Assembly (NCBI GenBank): GCA_034436155.1
Contig: DAOTVP010000041.1
Span: 1 to 64,000 of the forward strand
Length of the DNA stretch: 64,000 nt
Direction: 5' to 3'
Source of the DNA: GCA-2794515 sp034436155
GTDB lineage: Bacteria; Chloroflexota; Anaerolineae; Aggregatilineales; Phototrophicaceae
Shown: positions 43,816 through 52,341 of the stretch, piece by piece
Layout of the letters: each line of letters opens with the position of its first letter
Numbering within the stretch: position 1 is the first letter of the stretch
The notes under the pieces: model-generated
Seen by the model: only the letters and a program-made list of their open reading frames with translations
Told to the model about the DNA's origin: nothing
Database searches by the model: none
Program-made: the position numbers and the translations under genes

Positions 43816-44763
43816 TTGAGCAAAATTCATGTCCGCAAAGCCAAATTAGAAGATACAAGCGCCATCAGCACCTTATTACGAAGCAAAATCGAGGTGTGGC
43901 AACGGTTTGATTCACAAGGGCGGGTCGAATCGCCACCATACGAGGCGCTTACCATTTATGAACGCTGGTTGCATGGCGGTGCTTGGATGAGCATCGAGAC
44001 GGCGGTGATATGGTTGAATCATCTGTTGCGCGGGGGCGGGTTGCCCATCGTTATCACCCGCGATGAGACGGTAGTCGGATATGCCGAAGCGTATCTGAGC
44101 CATGAAGCCGAGCCGTTTGGGGTGCATGTGCATCTCGGTAAATGGCACGCGCAAACCCCCGCCGTGCAATCGGCATTGATGGATTATTTGGTGGCGCTCA
44201 CAGGTGATTTCGCCAATCGGCTGACGGTGGCGTTTTCGGCGTATGATGAATCGCAAGCCCAATTTTTTAAGGGGTTGGGCATGTCTGAGGTGGCGCGGGT
44301 GCGCTATTACGAAGTATCTGCCCAATTGGGGCAGGGATTTTATAAAGCCACCGAGCATACAAAATCGAACCCCGCCCAAATAGACGGGTGGCAAATGCCC
44401 ATCGGACGCACGCAAAGCGCCCGCTATCATTGGGAAGCGATGTTCCCGCGTTTATGGGATGCGGTAGAAGGCATGGATGCACAACCGATTCACCGCTTAC
44501 ACGTTTCGGCGGCGGGTCATGAGGCGCTGGTGTGTGTGCAACGCCAATTGTATGATAGCCGTAAAGCCGATATGTGGTGCTGGTCTCCCAAATCGCTCAC
44601 CGCGCCGTTGTTGGTCGCCTTGCGCGATTGGGCGCATCGGGCGGGTTATCGCTCGCTCAATCTGGCGTTGGATGATGTGAATGCCAAATTACTCGGCGCA
44701 GATGCCGATACCTTGCCCAACCAGCAAGTGATTTTTGGGATGAATGTGGATGTTGGTGGATGA
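43816..44763 (+). CDS. GNAT-like acetyltransferase, two-domain
   Basis: The 315-residue protein starts from TTG 43816. The N-terminal half (to about 165) has a GNAT-like fold, with VRKAKLEDTSAISTLL at the start and a IVITRDETVVGYAEAYLS core strand; the C-terminal half may be a second, degenerate GNAT domain. The A-site R/Q-x-x-G-x-G/A motif is not obvious in either half, so catalysis is uncertain. It is divergent from the M42 gene and 19 bases before the dienelactone hydrolase gene. Confidence 0.55.
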   Translation: MSKIHVRKAKLEDTSAISTLLRSKIEVWQRFDSQGRVESPPYEALTIYERWLHGGAWMSIETAVIWLNHLLRGGGLPIVITRDETVVGYAEAYLSHEAEPFGVHVHLGKWHAQTPAVQSALMDYLVALTGDFANRLTVAFSAYDESQAQFFKGLGMSEVARVRYYEVSAQLGQGFYKATEHTKSNPAQIDGWQMPIGRTQSARYHWEAMFPRLWDAVEGMDAQPIHRLHVSAAGHEALVCVQRQLYDSRKADMWCWSPKSLTAPLLVALRDWAHRAGYRSLNLALDDVNAKLLGADADTLPNQQVIFGMNVDVGG

Positions 44764-44782
44764 TATTGAAAGAGAGAGGATT

Positions 44783-45532
44783 ATGCCATTCGATTTGAAA
44801 CACGTAGAATACGATATTGAGGTGGGGTATATCGATGTGGTCTTGCCGACCGGACGGCGTTTACCCGCGTATTGGGCATATCCCAAATTGGGGCAACGCT
44901 TCCCTGGCATTGTGTTGATTCATGACTGGTGGGGCTTGACGCAAGTCATCCGCCGAATGGCAGATCGCTTTGCCGAGATGGGTTATTATGTCATCGCGCC
45001 CGATTTATTTGAGGGACAAACGGCGAATACACCACAATTGGCGATGGAGTTAGTCCAGACCTATCAAGAGAGCGCCTCGCAGGTGGTGAATGATGCTTTG
45101 CACGTCCTCGAAAATCATCACCGTTGTAACCGCAGTGTGGCGGCGGTTGGCGTGGGTATGGGGGGCAGTTTCGCATTCGAGGCGGCGATTACCGTCCCAG
45201 AAATTGAGGCGGCGGTGGCGTATGGCGGATTTCCGCAACGCTATTTAGGGCGTTTCAAAGATGCCCATGTGCCGATATGCGCCTTTTATGGGGCTTATGA
45301 GCAACACATTCAACCCCAAGTCATTAAGCAATTGCGTGCCGAATTGTTGCAATCCACCACAAAAAACGGCTTGGCGCATCAAATTCACATCGTCCCAAAT
45401 CATGGACATGCCTTTTTTGATGATTTAGATAGCGAAGAAACACGTCATAAACATCGGCAAATCATGAGCGACACGTTTGAATTTTTAGAATTGTATCTGG
45501 AACGTCCCACACGCACAACAAAGGGCAAGTAG
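44783..45532 (+). CDS. dienelactone-hydrolase family protein, nucleophile replaced
   Basis: The 249-residue alpha/beta-hydrolase is of the DLH family. PGIVLIHDWWGLTQVIRRMADRFAEMGYYVIAPDLFEGQ (parts) at 41-79 matches the conserved E/HDWWG motif, and HGHAFFDDL holds the catalytic His. The nucleophile elbow, normally GFCFGG, reads G123-V-G-M-G-G, so the Cys is Gly (G125). The usual Asp is also not clear (YGAYEQHI). Hydrolase activity of the normal kind is unlikely. ATG 44783 has GAGAGAGGA upstream. Confidence 0.8.
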   Translation: MPFDLKHVEYDIEVGYIDVVLPTGRRLPAYWAYPKLGQRFPGIVLIHDWWGLTQVIRRMADRFAEMGYYVIAPDLFEGQTANTPQLAMELVQTYQESASQVVNDALHVLENHHRCNRSVAAVGVGMGGSFAFEAAITVPEIEAAVAYGGFPQRYLGRFKDAHVPICAFYGAYEQHIQPQVIKQLRAELLQSTTKNGLAHQIHIVPNHGHAFFDDLDSEETRHKHRQIMSDTFEFLELYLERPTRTTKGK

Positions 45533-45534
45533 GG

Positions 45535-45625
45535 ACGCGATTAATCGCGTCCCACGCCATTACACCCCTAAAACTGGGCTTTGCATACTGGACGACTAGC
45601 CCGCAGGGCGTATGTCGCCCACAAG
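45535..45625. repeat. dispersed palindromic repeats, two units
   Basis: GGGACGCGATTAATCGCGTCCC (45533-45554) is a perfect palindrome; TGGACGACTAGCCCGCAGGGCGTATGTCGCC (about 45589-45619) is the second. The gap between convergent genes holds nothing else. Confidence 0.8.
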
Positions 45626-45641
45626 GATATATCATGCTGAT

Positions 45642-46109
45642 TTACACCACTGGTTTCTCACGTTGGAATACCAGACGTGGTATCAAAATGCCCAATGTGA
45701 GCGCCATGAGAATTAAGCCTGTGCGAATTAATCCCACAACCGCTTCGTACAGTATCAATGTGCCTGTATCGGGCGTGCTATGCGTCAGGTTGATGAGCGA
45801 TTGAATCGCCCCGTATGCCACCAAACCCGGTATCATCGGGATGCACCCCGAAATCGAGAAAATGGTGGATGGTGTTTTGTGTCTGCGCGAAAAATACAAC
45901 GCCCAAAATCCGATGACCAACGCGCCGATGAAGGTCGCCGTCTCGATCGCCATGCCTGTAAAGAGCAACAATCGGCGTACCAAATGACCAAATCCGCCCG
46001 CCACCGCGCACCCAAACAGTGTTTTACGCGGGGCTTGGAATAAAATGGCAAACCCCACCGATACCAATGCCGACCAAAAGGCATCTTCGATGATTGTGAA
46101 TAGCAACAT
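45642..46109 (-). CDS. threonine/serine exporter, C-terminal half (ThrE_2)
   Basis: The 155-residue protein has four to five membrane helices and the ThrE_2/DUF3815 pattern (AVAGGFGHLVRRLL, TFIGALVIGFWA, FSISGCIPMIPGLVAY). Together with the gene directly upstream it makes one ThrE-like exporter of threonine and serine, split into two polypeptides. ATG 46109 lies 3 bases after the first gene's stop. A much longer in-frame N-terminal extension is rejected, because it would overlap the whole C-terminal part of that gene. Confidence 0.85.
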   Translation of the reverse strand: MLLFTIIEDAFWSALVSVGFAILFQAPRKTLFGCAVAGGFGHLVRRLLLFTGMAIETATFIGALVIGFWALYFSRRHKTPSTIFSISGCIPMIPGLVAYGAIQSLINLTHSTPDTGTLILYEAVVGLIRTGLILMALTLGILIPRLVFQREKPVV

Positions 46110-46111
46110 GC

Positions 46112-46927
46112 TTAAAATCCCCCTAAGTGTAACAGACTGTTGGCGAATACCACCCCTACAGCAATCCCCAGTGTGATGAGAACACCGTTGATGGCGCGGG
46201 ATATGCCTGTGGTGAAAAATCCCTGAAAAATATCTTGTGCCGAATTGACCAACGGCACACCAGGGACAAGTAACAAGACCGATGCGGCTAATGCCAGATA
46301 CGGATTTTCTCCCAAACCAAGCAATAACCCGACTGTGGCTAACATCTGCGCGATAAACGAAGTCGTGACCACGATAATCATCATGTTCAAGTGGCGCTTT
46401 TGCATTTCTTGGCGGATGAACATCGCGCCAGACGAGGCGAAAAATGTCACGATAAACACCCACAAATCGCCACCGATGAGCCGACTGAGTGCCGCGCATC
46501 CTAGTCCGACCATCAATACCACCACCCACCGATTATAAGTGTGTCCCATATCGGAGATGCGACGTAATTCTTGTCGTGTGACGATTCTATCGGCTTTGCC
46601 CTGAACAATCTGGTGGCTCAGTTGGTTCACTGCATCCAACACGCTAAAATTGACCCCCATCCGCACCACACGGCGCACTTTGGTGCGAAATTCGACCCCG
46701 CTCACGGTGGTGGCGATGATGCCTTCGGGCAAAATGATGATGTCCATCCAATCACAACCCAATGCCGTGCCGATGCGGTGGATGGTCTCTTCGATACGGG
46801 CGGTATCTGCGCCATATTGGAGCAATAACTGACCCGCCCACATCGCCAATTTGATGACATCGGTCAATTCATCGTGGGGGAGGGCAGGTTTTTGAATGAC
46901 CTCATGCGGTGAAAGGGGTATGTGCAT
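46112..46927 (-). CDS. threonine/serine exporter, N-terminal half (ThrE_1)
   Basis: The 271-residue protein is a ThrE_1/DUF1212 domain: KLAMWAGQLLLQYGADTARIEETIHRI near residues 25-55, an EGIIATT strand, then five membrane helices. The N-terminal part has a hydrolase-like motif family of unknown mechanism. ATG 46927 has GGAG 5 bases upstream. It is followed directly by the C-terminal half at 45642. Confidence 0.87.
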   Translation of the reverse strand: MHIPLSPHEVIQKPALPHDELTDVIKLAMWAGQLLLQYGADTARIEETIHRIGTALGCDWMDIIILPEGIIATTVSGVEFRTKVRRVVRMGVNFSVLDAVNQLSHQIVQGKADRIVTRQELRRISDMGHTYNRWVVVLMVGLGCAALSRLIGGDLWVFIVTFFASSGAMFIRQEMQKRHLNMMIIVVTTSFIAQMLATVGLLLGLGENPYLALAASVLLLVPGVPLVNSAQDIFQGFFTTGISRAINGVLITLGIAVGVVFANSLLHLGGF

Positions 46928-47030
46928 ATCTCCAGCCTCGCGTATTTTTTCACAAACGGCTTGATTATACCCCTTTATCCACATCCTGAGATAGTCATCA
47001 TCTATCAGATGCTATCATATTTTTTCCATA

Positions 47031-47067
47031 ACAAAAAACACCCTACACTTGGCAGGGTGTTTTTTAA
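47031..47067. terminator. bidirectional Rho-independent terminator
   Basis: AAAAAACACCCT pairs with AGGGTGTTTTTT (ACACCCT 47038-47044, AGGGTGT 47054-47060), with runs of A and T on the two sides, so it can work on both strands. It lies 24 bases past the 3' end of tRNA-Asn (minus strand), which it very likely terminates. Confidence 0.9.
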
Positions 47068-47090
47068 GTGTATTCGATTAAATTTTTTAT

Positions 47091-47162
47091 CTCCGCAACC
47101 TGGATTCGAACCAGGAACCCATCGGTTAACAGCCGATTGCTCTGCCGTTGAGCTATTGCGGA
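47091..47162 (-). tRNA. tRNA-Asn (anticodon GTT)
   Basis: On the minus strand, acceptor TCCGCAA pairs with TTGCGGA and the discriminator is G. The D arm has AGCTCAACGGCAGAGC, the anticodon loop is CTGTTAA inside a CGG/CCG-closed stem, giving GTT, and the T arm is CCTGGTTCGAATCCAGG. It is 72 bases long, CCA not encoded. Confidence 0.96.
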
Positions 47163-47213
47163 ACGACTGTTAAAATAGTATCAAACGACCCTTAAACTGT
47201 CAAGGTGTGAATA

Positions 47214-48374
47214 ATGACACAATCGCTAGAGATTCGCAAAGTCGAGACAAAACAAGATTTCCGCGCCTTTTTTAAGTTCCCGTGGACGTTGTATCGCAAT
47301 GACCCCAATTGGGTGCCACCATTGCTCTCGATGCGCCGTGAATTATTGGATAAAGACCGTAACCCCTCGTGGGAATATTTAGAAGGCGATTATTTTGTGG
47401 CGTGGCGGGGTGATGAGCCTGTCGGGACAATCACCGCCGTGATCAATCATCGTCATAATCAATTTCACAATGAAAATATCGCGTGGTTTGGATTTTTCGA
47501 GACGATAGACGACCCGCAAGTTGCCCATGCGTTGCTGAATACCGCTTACGAATGGGCAAAAGCCAAAGGTTGTAGCGCCATTCGCGGACCGCAGAGCTTC
47601 ACCACACACGAAGAATGTGGTTTGTTGGTGGATGGATTCGAGCCACCCGTCATCCTCATGCCGTATAATCCGCCGTATTATCAGGGGTTGGTCGAAAGTG
47701 CGGGATTCTATAAGGTGATGGATGTCCACAGTTTTTATTATGACCACACCCCCGAAGAACATGAGCAATTTGGTAACGCCAAACGCATCGAAAAAATCAG
47801 CGCCCGCATCATGCGCCAAAATAATGCCCGTGTGCGGACATTCAACAACAAACGCCGTAAACAAGATTTTCAGTTGTTCAAAGAATTATATAACACGGCG
47901 TGGATTGCCAATTGGGGTTTTACACCCATGACGGATAGAGAATTAGACGGTCTCATCAAAAGTCTGGGCATGTTTTTAGACCCGCGTACCGCGTGGTTTG
48001 TCGAAGTGAATGAAGAACCTGTCGGCTTTATGCTGGCGGTGCAAGATTTGAACATGATCCTCAAACGGGCGAATGCGCGACCGGGTACGCCCGAATTCAT
48101 CACCCTGATGAAAGCGTTATGGCATTGGAAAATCCGCCCCAAAGTCGATCGGATGCGCGTGCCATTGATGGGGATTAAACCCGAATATCGCAACAAGGGC
48201 TTAGACGTGTTGATGTATGCCGAATTACGCAATGTCCTCAGTGACCCCAAAATGCCGTATCGTGCGCTCGATTGTGGGTGGATTTTAGAGACGAATCAAG
48301 ACATGGCTGGCACACTTTTGAGCGTGGGAATGCGGATTTATAAGACGCATCGGTTTTACGAAAAGGCGATTTAA
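47214..48374 (+). CDS. GNAT-like N-acetyltransferase, large
   Basis: The 386-residue protein belongs to a GNAT-like family of about 380 residues with a conserved opening (FRAFFKFPWTLYRNDPNWVPPL) and internal IRGPQSFTTHEECGLLVDGF. A second half holds a second GNAT-like fold with WFVEVNEEPVGFMLAV and IKPEYRNKGLDVLMYAEL, near the acetyl-CoA loop. The substrate is unknown. The stop overlaps that of the convergent tadA gene by 4 bases. Confidence 0.75.
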   Translation: MTQSLEIRKVETKQDFRAFFKFPWTLYRNDPNWVPPLLSMRRELLDKDRNPSWEYLEGDYFVAWRGDEPVGTITAVINHRHNQFHNENIAWFGFFETIDDPQVAHALLNTAYEWAKAKGCSAIRGPQSFTTHEECGLLVDGFEPPVILMPYNPPYYQGLVESAGFYKVMDVHSFYYDHTPEEHEQFGNAKRIEKISARIMRQNNARVRTFNNKRRKQDFQLFKELYNTAWIANWGFTPMTDRELDGLIKSLGMFLDPRTAWFVEVNEEPVGFMLAVQDLNMILKRANARPGTPEFITLMKALWHWKIRPKVDRMRVPLMGIKPEYRNKGLDVLMYAELRNVLSDPKMPYRALDCGWILETNQDMAGTLLSVGMRIYKTHRFYEKAI

Positions 48375-48829
48375 CCGCGCAACCCCTTAAAAAACTGATT
48401 CAGCAAGTCGGCGCATTCATCGGCATATAACCCCACATCTACATCGACCGAATGGGTCATTTTGGGATGACGGAGCAAGTCGGTGATGCTACCCGCGCAC
48501 CCCGCTTTGAGGTCTATCGCGCCATAGACCACGCGGGCGATTCGGGCTTGGATGATTGCCCCCGCGCACATGCAACATGGCTCTAAGGTGCAATACAGCG
48601 TTGCGCCATGCAGTTGCCAATCGCCCAGAAATGCCGATGCTTTTCGCATGGCGACAATTTCGGCGTGGGCAGATGGGTCGTTGTGCAATTCGCGCTCATT
48701 GTGTCCGCGCCCGATGATTTTGCCGTCATGGACGATAATCGCGCCAACAGGAATATCGCCATGCGCGGGTGCGAGCATGGCTTCTTCGATGGCGAGGCGC
48801 ATAAAGTGTTCGTCCTGAGATGGAGGCAT
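48371..48829 (-). CDS. tadA: tRNA adenosine(34) deaminase
   Basis: TadA converts A34 to inosine in tRNA-Arg(ACG). The 152-residue protein has the zinc deaminase motifs HAEIVA (H55, E57) and PCCMCAGAI (C85, C88), and the length is typical. The start overlaps the stop of the gene upstream (TAATG), so they are translationally coupled. Confidence 0.93.
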   Translation of the reverse strand: MPPSQDEHFMRLAIEEAMLAPAHGDIPVGAIIVHDGKIIGRGHNERELHNDPSAHAEIVAMRKASAFLGDWQLHGATLYCTLEPCCMCAGAIIQARIARVVYGAIDLKAGCAGSITDLLRHPKMTHSVDVDVGLYADECADLLNQFFKGLRG

Positions 48830-49239
48830 TAAAACAGGCTCAATTGGGTGGGTTTGTCTTTTGCTTGTTTTGCCTTGTGTTCGGCGATGGCTTCGGGATC
48901 GGTGATAGGTTGCCCTTCTTCATCGTGCGGGGTCATGACGATGTTCACACACGATGGACATTGACATTCCAACGGGTGTGCCACAGGCATGGACGTATTC
49001 ACAACGGGCGCTTCGGCGATGATCTCGTCTAAGATGTCGAGATTCGGCACAAAATCATCCGCCACATCATCAATGTGCATGGTGGCGATTAATTCGAGTT
49101 GGCGCAATTCATCATCGCCAAATCCGACTTGACCCATGACAATTTTGAGCGAGTTGATATTTTTCGCGTTATTTTCGCGGATGGTATGTTTATATTGTTC
49201 GCGCAGACACGCACGCCATTCATTATCAAAGACAGACAT
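48829..49239 (-). CDS. hypothetical protein coupled to tadA
   Basis: The 136-residue soluble protein is acidic, with a helical N-terminal half and a central CQCPSC motif (CxCxxC) that could bind zinc. The C-terminus is Lys/Pro rich and ends in QLSLF, which resembles the QLxLF beta-clamp binding motif. ATG 49239 has AGAGGATG upstream. I recognise no family. The overlap with tadA suggests co-expression, not necessarily shared function. Confidence 0.6.
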   Translation of the reverse strand: MSVFDNEWRACLREQYKHTIRENNAKNINSLKIVMGQVGFGDDELRQLELIATMHIDDVADDFVPNLDILDEIIAEAPVVNTSMPVAHPLECQCPSCVNIVMTPHDEEGQPITDPEAIAEHKAKQAKDKPTQLSLF

Positions 49240-49329
49240 TGTGTACATCCTCTGAAATTGGTTGTTGATTGTATTGTAACGGCATTTTTCAATATTGGGC
49301 AAGTGGTTATAGGGGATGGTTTTTGGGTT

Positions 49330-49430
49330 TAGGGCGGATATACGCTACGCTAATCCGCCCGTACAATCTAAGAAATTATTGCTTCTGTACGGGACGATTA
49401 GCGCGAAGCGCGTATATCGTCCCTACAAAA
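49330..49430. repeat. dispersed palindromic repeats, two units
   Basis: GGGCGGATATACGCTACGCTAATCCGCCC (49332-49360) and GGGACGATTAGCGCGAAGCGCGTATATCGTCCC (49391-49423). The same two phrases are seen here in opposite order to most other sites, showing both orientations of the unit. It lies between the minus-strand genes. Confidence 0.85.
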
Positions 49431-49435
49431 CAACA

Positions 49436-51151
49436 TTATGATTGAAAATCCCGCGCAAATAAATCCATTTGCGGAATATCGGGTATATTGTGTTGATACA
49501 ACCACCCATCAAAAAATGCGTCTAAGTCTTGACCACTGACGGCTTCTGCGATGCCGATAAAATCATCGGTGGTGGCGTGGCTATCATTAAATTGTGCCAC
49601 ATAGGTACGGAGCGTCTCGAAGAACGCATCATCGCCAATTTCTAGGCGCAAAGCATGAAGGGTTAATGCCCCGCGTTGATACACTTGATCCGCGAATAAA
49701 TTATTCGCGCCAGGATCGCCTATCAACACATCGGGATTCAAGCCCCATTCATCGGCGATTTCTTGTAAATCGAGCATGATCATGAATTGATACACCCCGC
49801 GCAAATTGATGTCGCCACCCTGAAATGGGGCAGAAGTGATGAGCGTGAGCAAATCTGAGTCGCGGATCGTGCTTGTGCCAACATTGGCGGTCAATTTTTC
49901 GATTTGTTTGGCGCTGAGTATGTCACCAAGCAATAGGGTGATTGCCTCTTGTGCCTGTTGTTGTGATAATTCCACCCCTGTGAGTGGTATCTGATTTAGA
50001 AAATCGGCTAAATCGGCACGAGTGATATAAAATACTTGATTCGTATCGACCATGCCCGCATACATATCACGAATGCCCTCATCCAATGCCTGTGCGCCTT
50101 GCGAATGTTCAATCCATAGCATTTCGGCATAAGTAGCGAAGCCCTCGTTAAGCCAAATGTATTGCCATAACGCGGGGCTGACCGCATTGCCAAACCACTG
50201 ATGTGCCAATTCATGTGCGATAACGCTTTCAGTGGTGAAGGCACTCCCAAATGTGGATAGTGTTTGCGTTTCGAGCGCGAATCCGACCCGAAGATTATGC
50301 ACCACCGAGCCGTACACTTCAAATGGGTAGGGTCCGAAGACCGTCTCGAAAAAATCGATCATATCGGCTTGGAGCGGAAAACTTTCGAGCGCCGCATCAT
50401 CCACGCCAACGGCGAAATAATTGCGAATCGGGATGCCGTTTTGCGTTTCATCGGTCACGATGTAAAAATTGCCGATGGCGACCGTCGTCAGATAACTGCT
50501 CATCAATTCAGGCGATGACCAGCAAAATGTGGTGCGACCATTTTCGGTGATGGCGCTCTCTTGTGTGCCATTCGCGCCAACGATATACCCCTCATCTACC
50601 GTGACACAATAACGATAGGTGGCTTTATCTGATGGATGTTCATTGACAGGATACCAGCCCGATGCGCCACTGGGTTCACCTGCGACTACCACCCCGCCGT
50701 CATAAAAATACCAACTGCCTAAGCGGTCTATGTTGGATGCGCTGGCGTAATGCACCATCACCGTGAACGGCGTGTTTTCTGGGATGATATTTTCGGGCGT
50801 GATAATCAATTCGTTATCGGCTTGGGTAAAATCGGCGCGGGCATCATCCACCAGAAGCGTGTGGATGGTCAAATCGGTGAAGTCAAAATTGAATTGACCA
50901 AGTGCTTGGGTGCTGATGGCGTTAATTGTCACCACACCCGAAATGTGTTGATTTTTCATATCCACATCGAGCGCGATGTCGTAAGATAATACATCATATC
51001 CGCCATTGCCCATCTTGGGGAAATAAGGATCGCCGATGCCTTCTGCGCCGATGAACGTATCATCGGGGGCGTTATTGCCCTGTGCCATGACCAGAATGGG
51101 GATGAGCGTGATGAGATTGAGCAATAGCAGATACATCAAAAATTTTTTCAT
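49436..51151 (-). CDS. secreted M1-family metallopeptidase
   Basis: The 571-residue protein has a signal peptide (1-24) and an M1 aminopeptidase core: beta-sandwich N-terminal domain (about 45-240), a catalytic domain with HELAHQWFG (H313, E314, H317) and the third zinc ligand in WLNEGFATYAE (E336), and a region of partial alpha-helical C-terminal domain. The GxMEN substrate-binding motif is not clear (the equivalent region reads VGFALETQ). It probably degrades peptides outside the cytoplasm. Confidence 0.88.
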   Translation of the reverse strand: MKKFLMYLLLLNLITLIPILVMAQGNNAPDDTFIGAEGIGDPYFPKMGNGGYDVLSYDIALDVDMKNQHISGVVTINAISTQALGQFNFDFTDLTIHTLLVDDARADFTQADNELIITPENIIPENTPFTVMVHYASASNIDRLGSWYFYDGGVVVAGEPSGASGWYPVNEHPSDKATYRYCVTVDEGYIVGANGTQESAITENGRTTFCWSSPELMSSYLTTVAIGNFYIVTDETQNGIPIRNYFAVGVDDAALESFPLQADMIDFFETVFGPYPFEVYGSVVHNLRVGFALETQTLSTFGSAFTTESVIAHELAHQWFGNAVSPALWQYIWLNEGFATYAEMLWIEHSQGAQALDEGIRDMYAGMVDTNQVFYITRADLADFLNQIPLTGVELSQQQAQEAITLLLGDILSAKQIEKLTANVGTSTIRDSDLLTLITSAPFQGGDINLRGVYQFMIMLDLQEIADEWGLNPDVLIGDPGANNLFADQVYQRGALTLHALRLEIGDDAFFETLRTYVAQFNDSHATTDDFIGIAEAVSGQDLDAFFDGWLYQHNIPDIPQMDLFARDFQS

Positions 51152-51186
51152 CGTAGGGTGTCCTTCATGGTTTTATCCAGATAGCT

Positions 51187-52335
51187 CTATGATAGGCGGA
51201 ATTTGTCTAAAATGTGCAAAATTTCTTTGCCATAGGTATGCGCCCGCAATTCGCTAATGCCTTTAATGGCTTTCAGTTCGGTCATATTCTGTGGGGGATT
51301 TTGTGCCAATTCTAACAACACATGCTTGCTCAAGATGGCGCGTGCTTCGATGCCTTGTTGTTGGGCGCGGTCTTTGCGCCAGGTATGCAAGGCGGCGTAA
51401 CGGTCTGCAACCAAGTTTTCCATGCCCCGTAATTCGGGCGGTGGTGGCAGTGATTGCGCCGCGTACCCTTTTTTGATGGCGTTGAGAATGGCTTTGGCGT
51501 ACCGTTTGCGTTGTTTATAGGTTAGGATGTGCGATTTTTCGAGTTGGATGAGCGATGTCGGGCTGGCTTGTGCGAGCGCGATGAGTTGTTGGTTAGTGAT
51601 GATTTGCAAAGGTGGCGAATTTTTGCTCTGCGCCAATTCATCACGCATGACATACAATTCGCTCAGAATCGCCAATTCGCGCCACGATAAGTTATGCGGT
51701 TCGGCGATATTCCAGAAGGTGCTGGGGTCGAATTGCTTCACTGCCGATGGTGCGAGTTTGGTCAACGCCTCAAATGCCCGTTCCGCATCGGCTAATCGGC
51801 GCAGACTTTTGAGGCGCACATGTAAAATGTCGCGCAGGTGGGGTAGATAATGTGAATCCATCTGGGCGTAAATGAGGCTATCTTGGGGTAGGGGACGTAC
51901 CCCCCAATTATCCAACTGATGCCGTTTATCAATTTCTATGCCTAAAAACATCTTGAGCAGGTGATTCAAGCCAAACGGGTGAATATTGCACATTTTAGCG
52001 GCGAGCATGGTATCGAATAGGTGATGAAATTCAAAACCAAAATCGCGCTTGAGTGTGACAATATCATATTCCGCGCCATGCAAGACTTTTTCGATTTTTG
52101 TATCGGCGAAAATCGCGCTGAGTGGTGCGAGCGTATCAATCTCAAACGGGTCGATGATGTAATCGTGCGTGCGGGTCGAAATTTGGATGAGGCAGACCCG
52201 TTCTTGATAGGCGTGTAAACTGTTCGATTCGCTATCTACGCCAATCAACGGCTCATCGGCTAATTTGTGCGCCAACTCAACTAATGCCGTATCGGTTTTG
52301 ATGAGCGTGGCGGGTGGGAATGGAAATTTGGGCAT
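51187..52335 (-). CDS. rnd: ribonuclease D
   Basis: RNase D is a 3'-5' exonuclease that matures tRNA and other RNA. The 382-residue protein has the DEDDy exonuclease motifs: GVDSESNS (D34, E36), the YDIVTLKRDF Asp, and YAQMDSHYLPHL (Tyr and Asp), followed by an HRDC domain near 210-290 and a second helical HRDC-like domain to the end. Length is standard. It lies 6 bases after the corA gene on the same strand. Confidence 0.93.
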   Translation of the reverse strand: MPKFPFPPATLIKTDTALVELAHKLADEPLIGVDSESNSLHAYQERVCLIQISTRTHDYIIDPFEIDTLAPLSAIFADTKIEKVLHGAEYDIVTLKRDFGFEFHHLFDTMLAAKMCNIHPFGLNHLLKMFLGIEIDKRHQLDNWGVRPLPQDSLIYAQMDSHYLPHLRDILHVRLKSLRRLADAERAFEALTKLAPSAVKQFDPSTFWNIAEPHNLSWRELAILSELYVMRDELAQSKNSPPLQIITNQQLIALAQASPTSLIQLEKSHILTYKQRKRYAKAILNAIKKGYAAQSLPPPPELRGMENLVADRYAALHTWRKDRAQQQGIEARAILSKHVLLELAQNPPQNMTELKAIKGISELRAHTYGKEILHILDKFRLS

Positions 52336-52341
52336 TCTGTA

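Noticed and set aside
46110..46529. Long N-terminal extension of the ThrE C-terminal half
   Set aside because: It overlaps the coding region of the N-terminal half in another frame and has an Arg/His/Cys-rich composition unlike a protein of this type.
2843..49430. CRISPR array from repeated intergenic hairpins
   Set aside because: The repeats are not evenly spaced, occur one to four per gap, vary in stem, and have no cas genes beside them.
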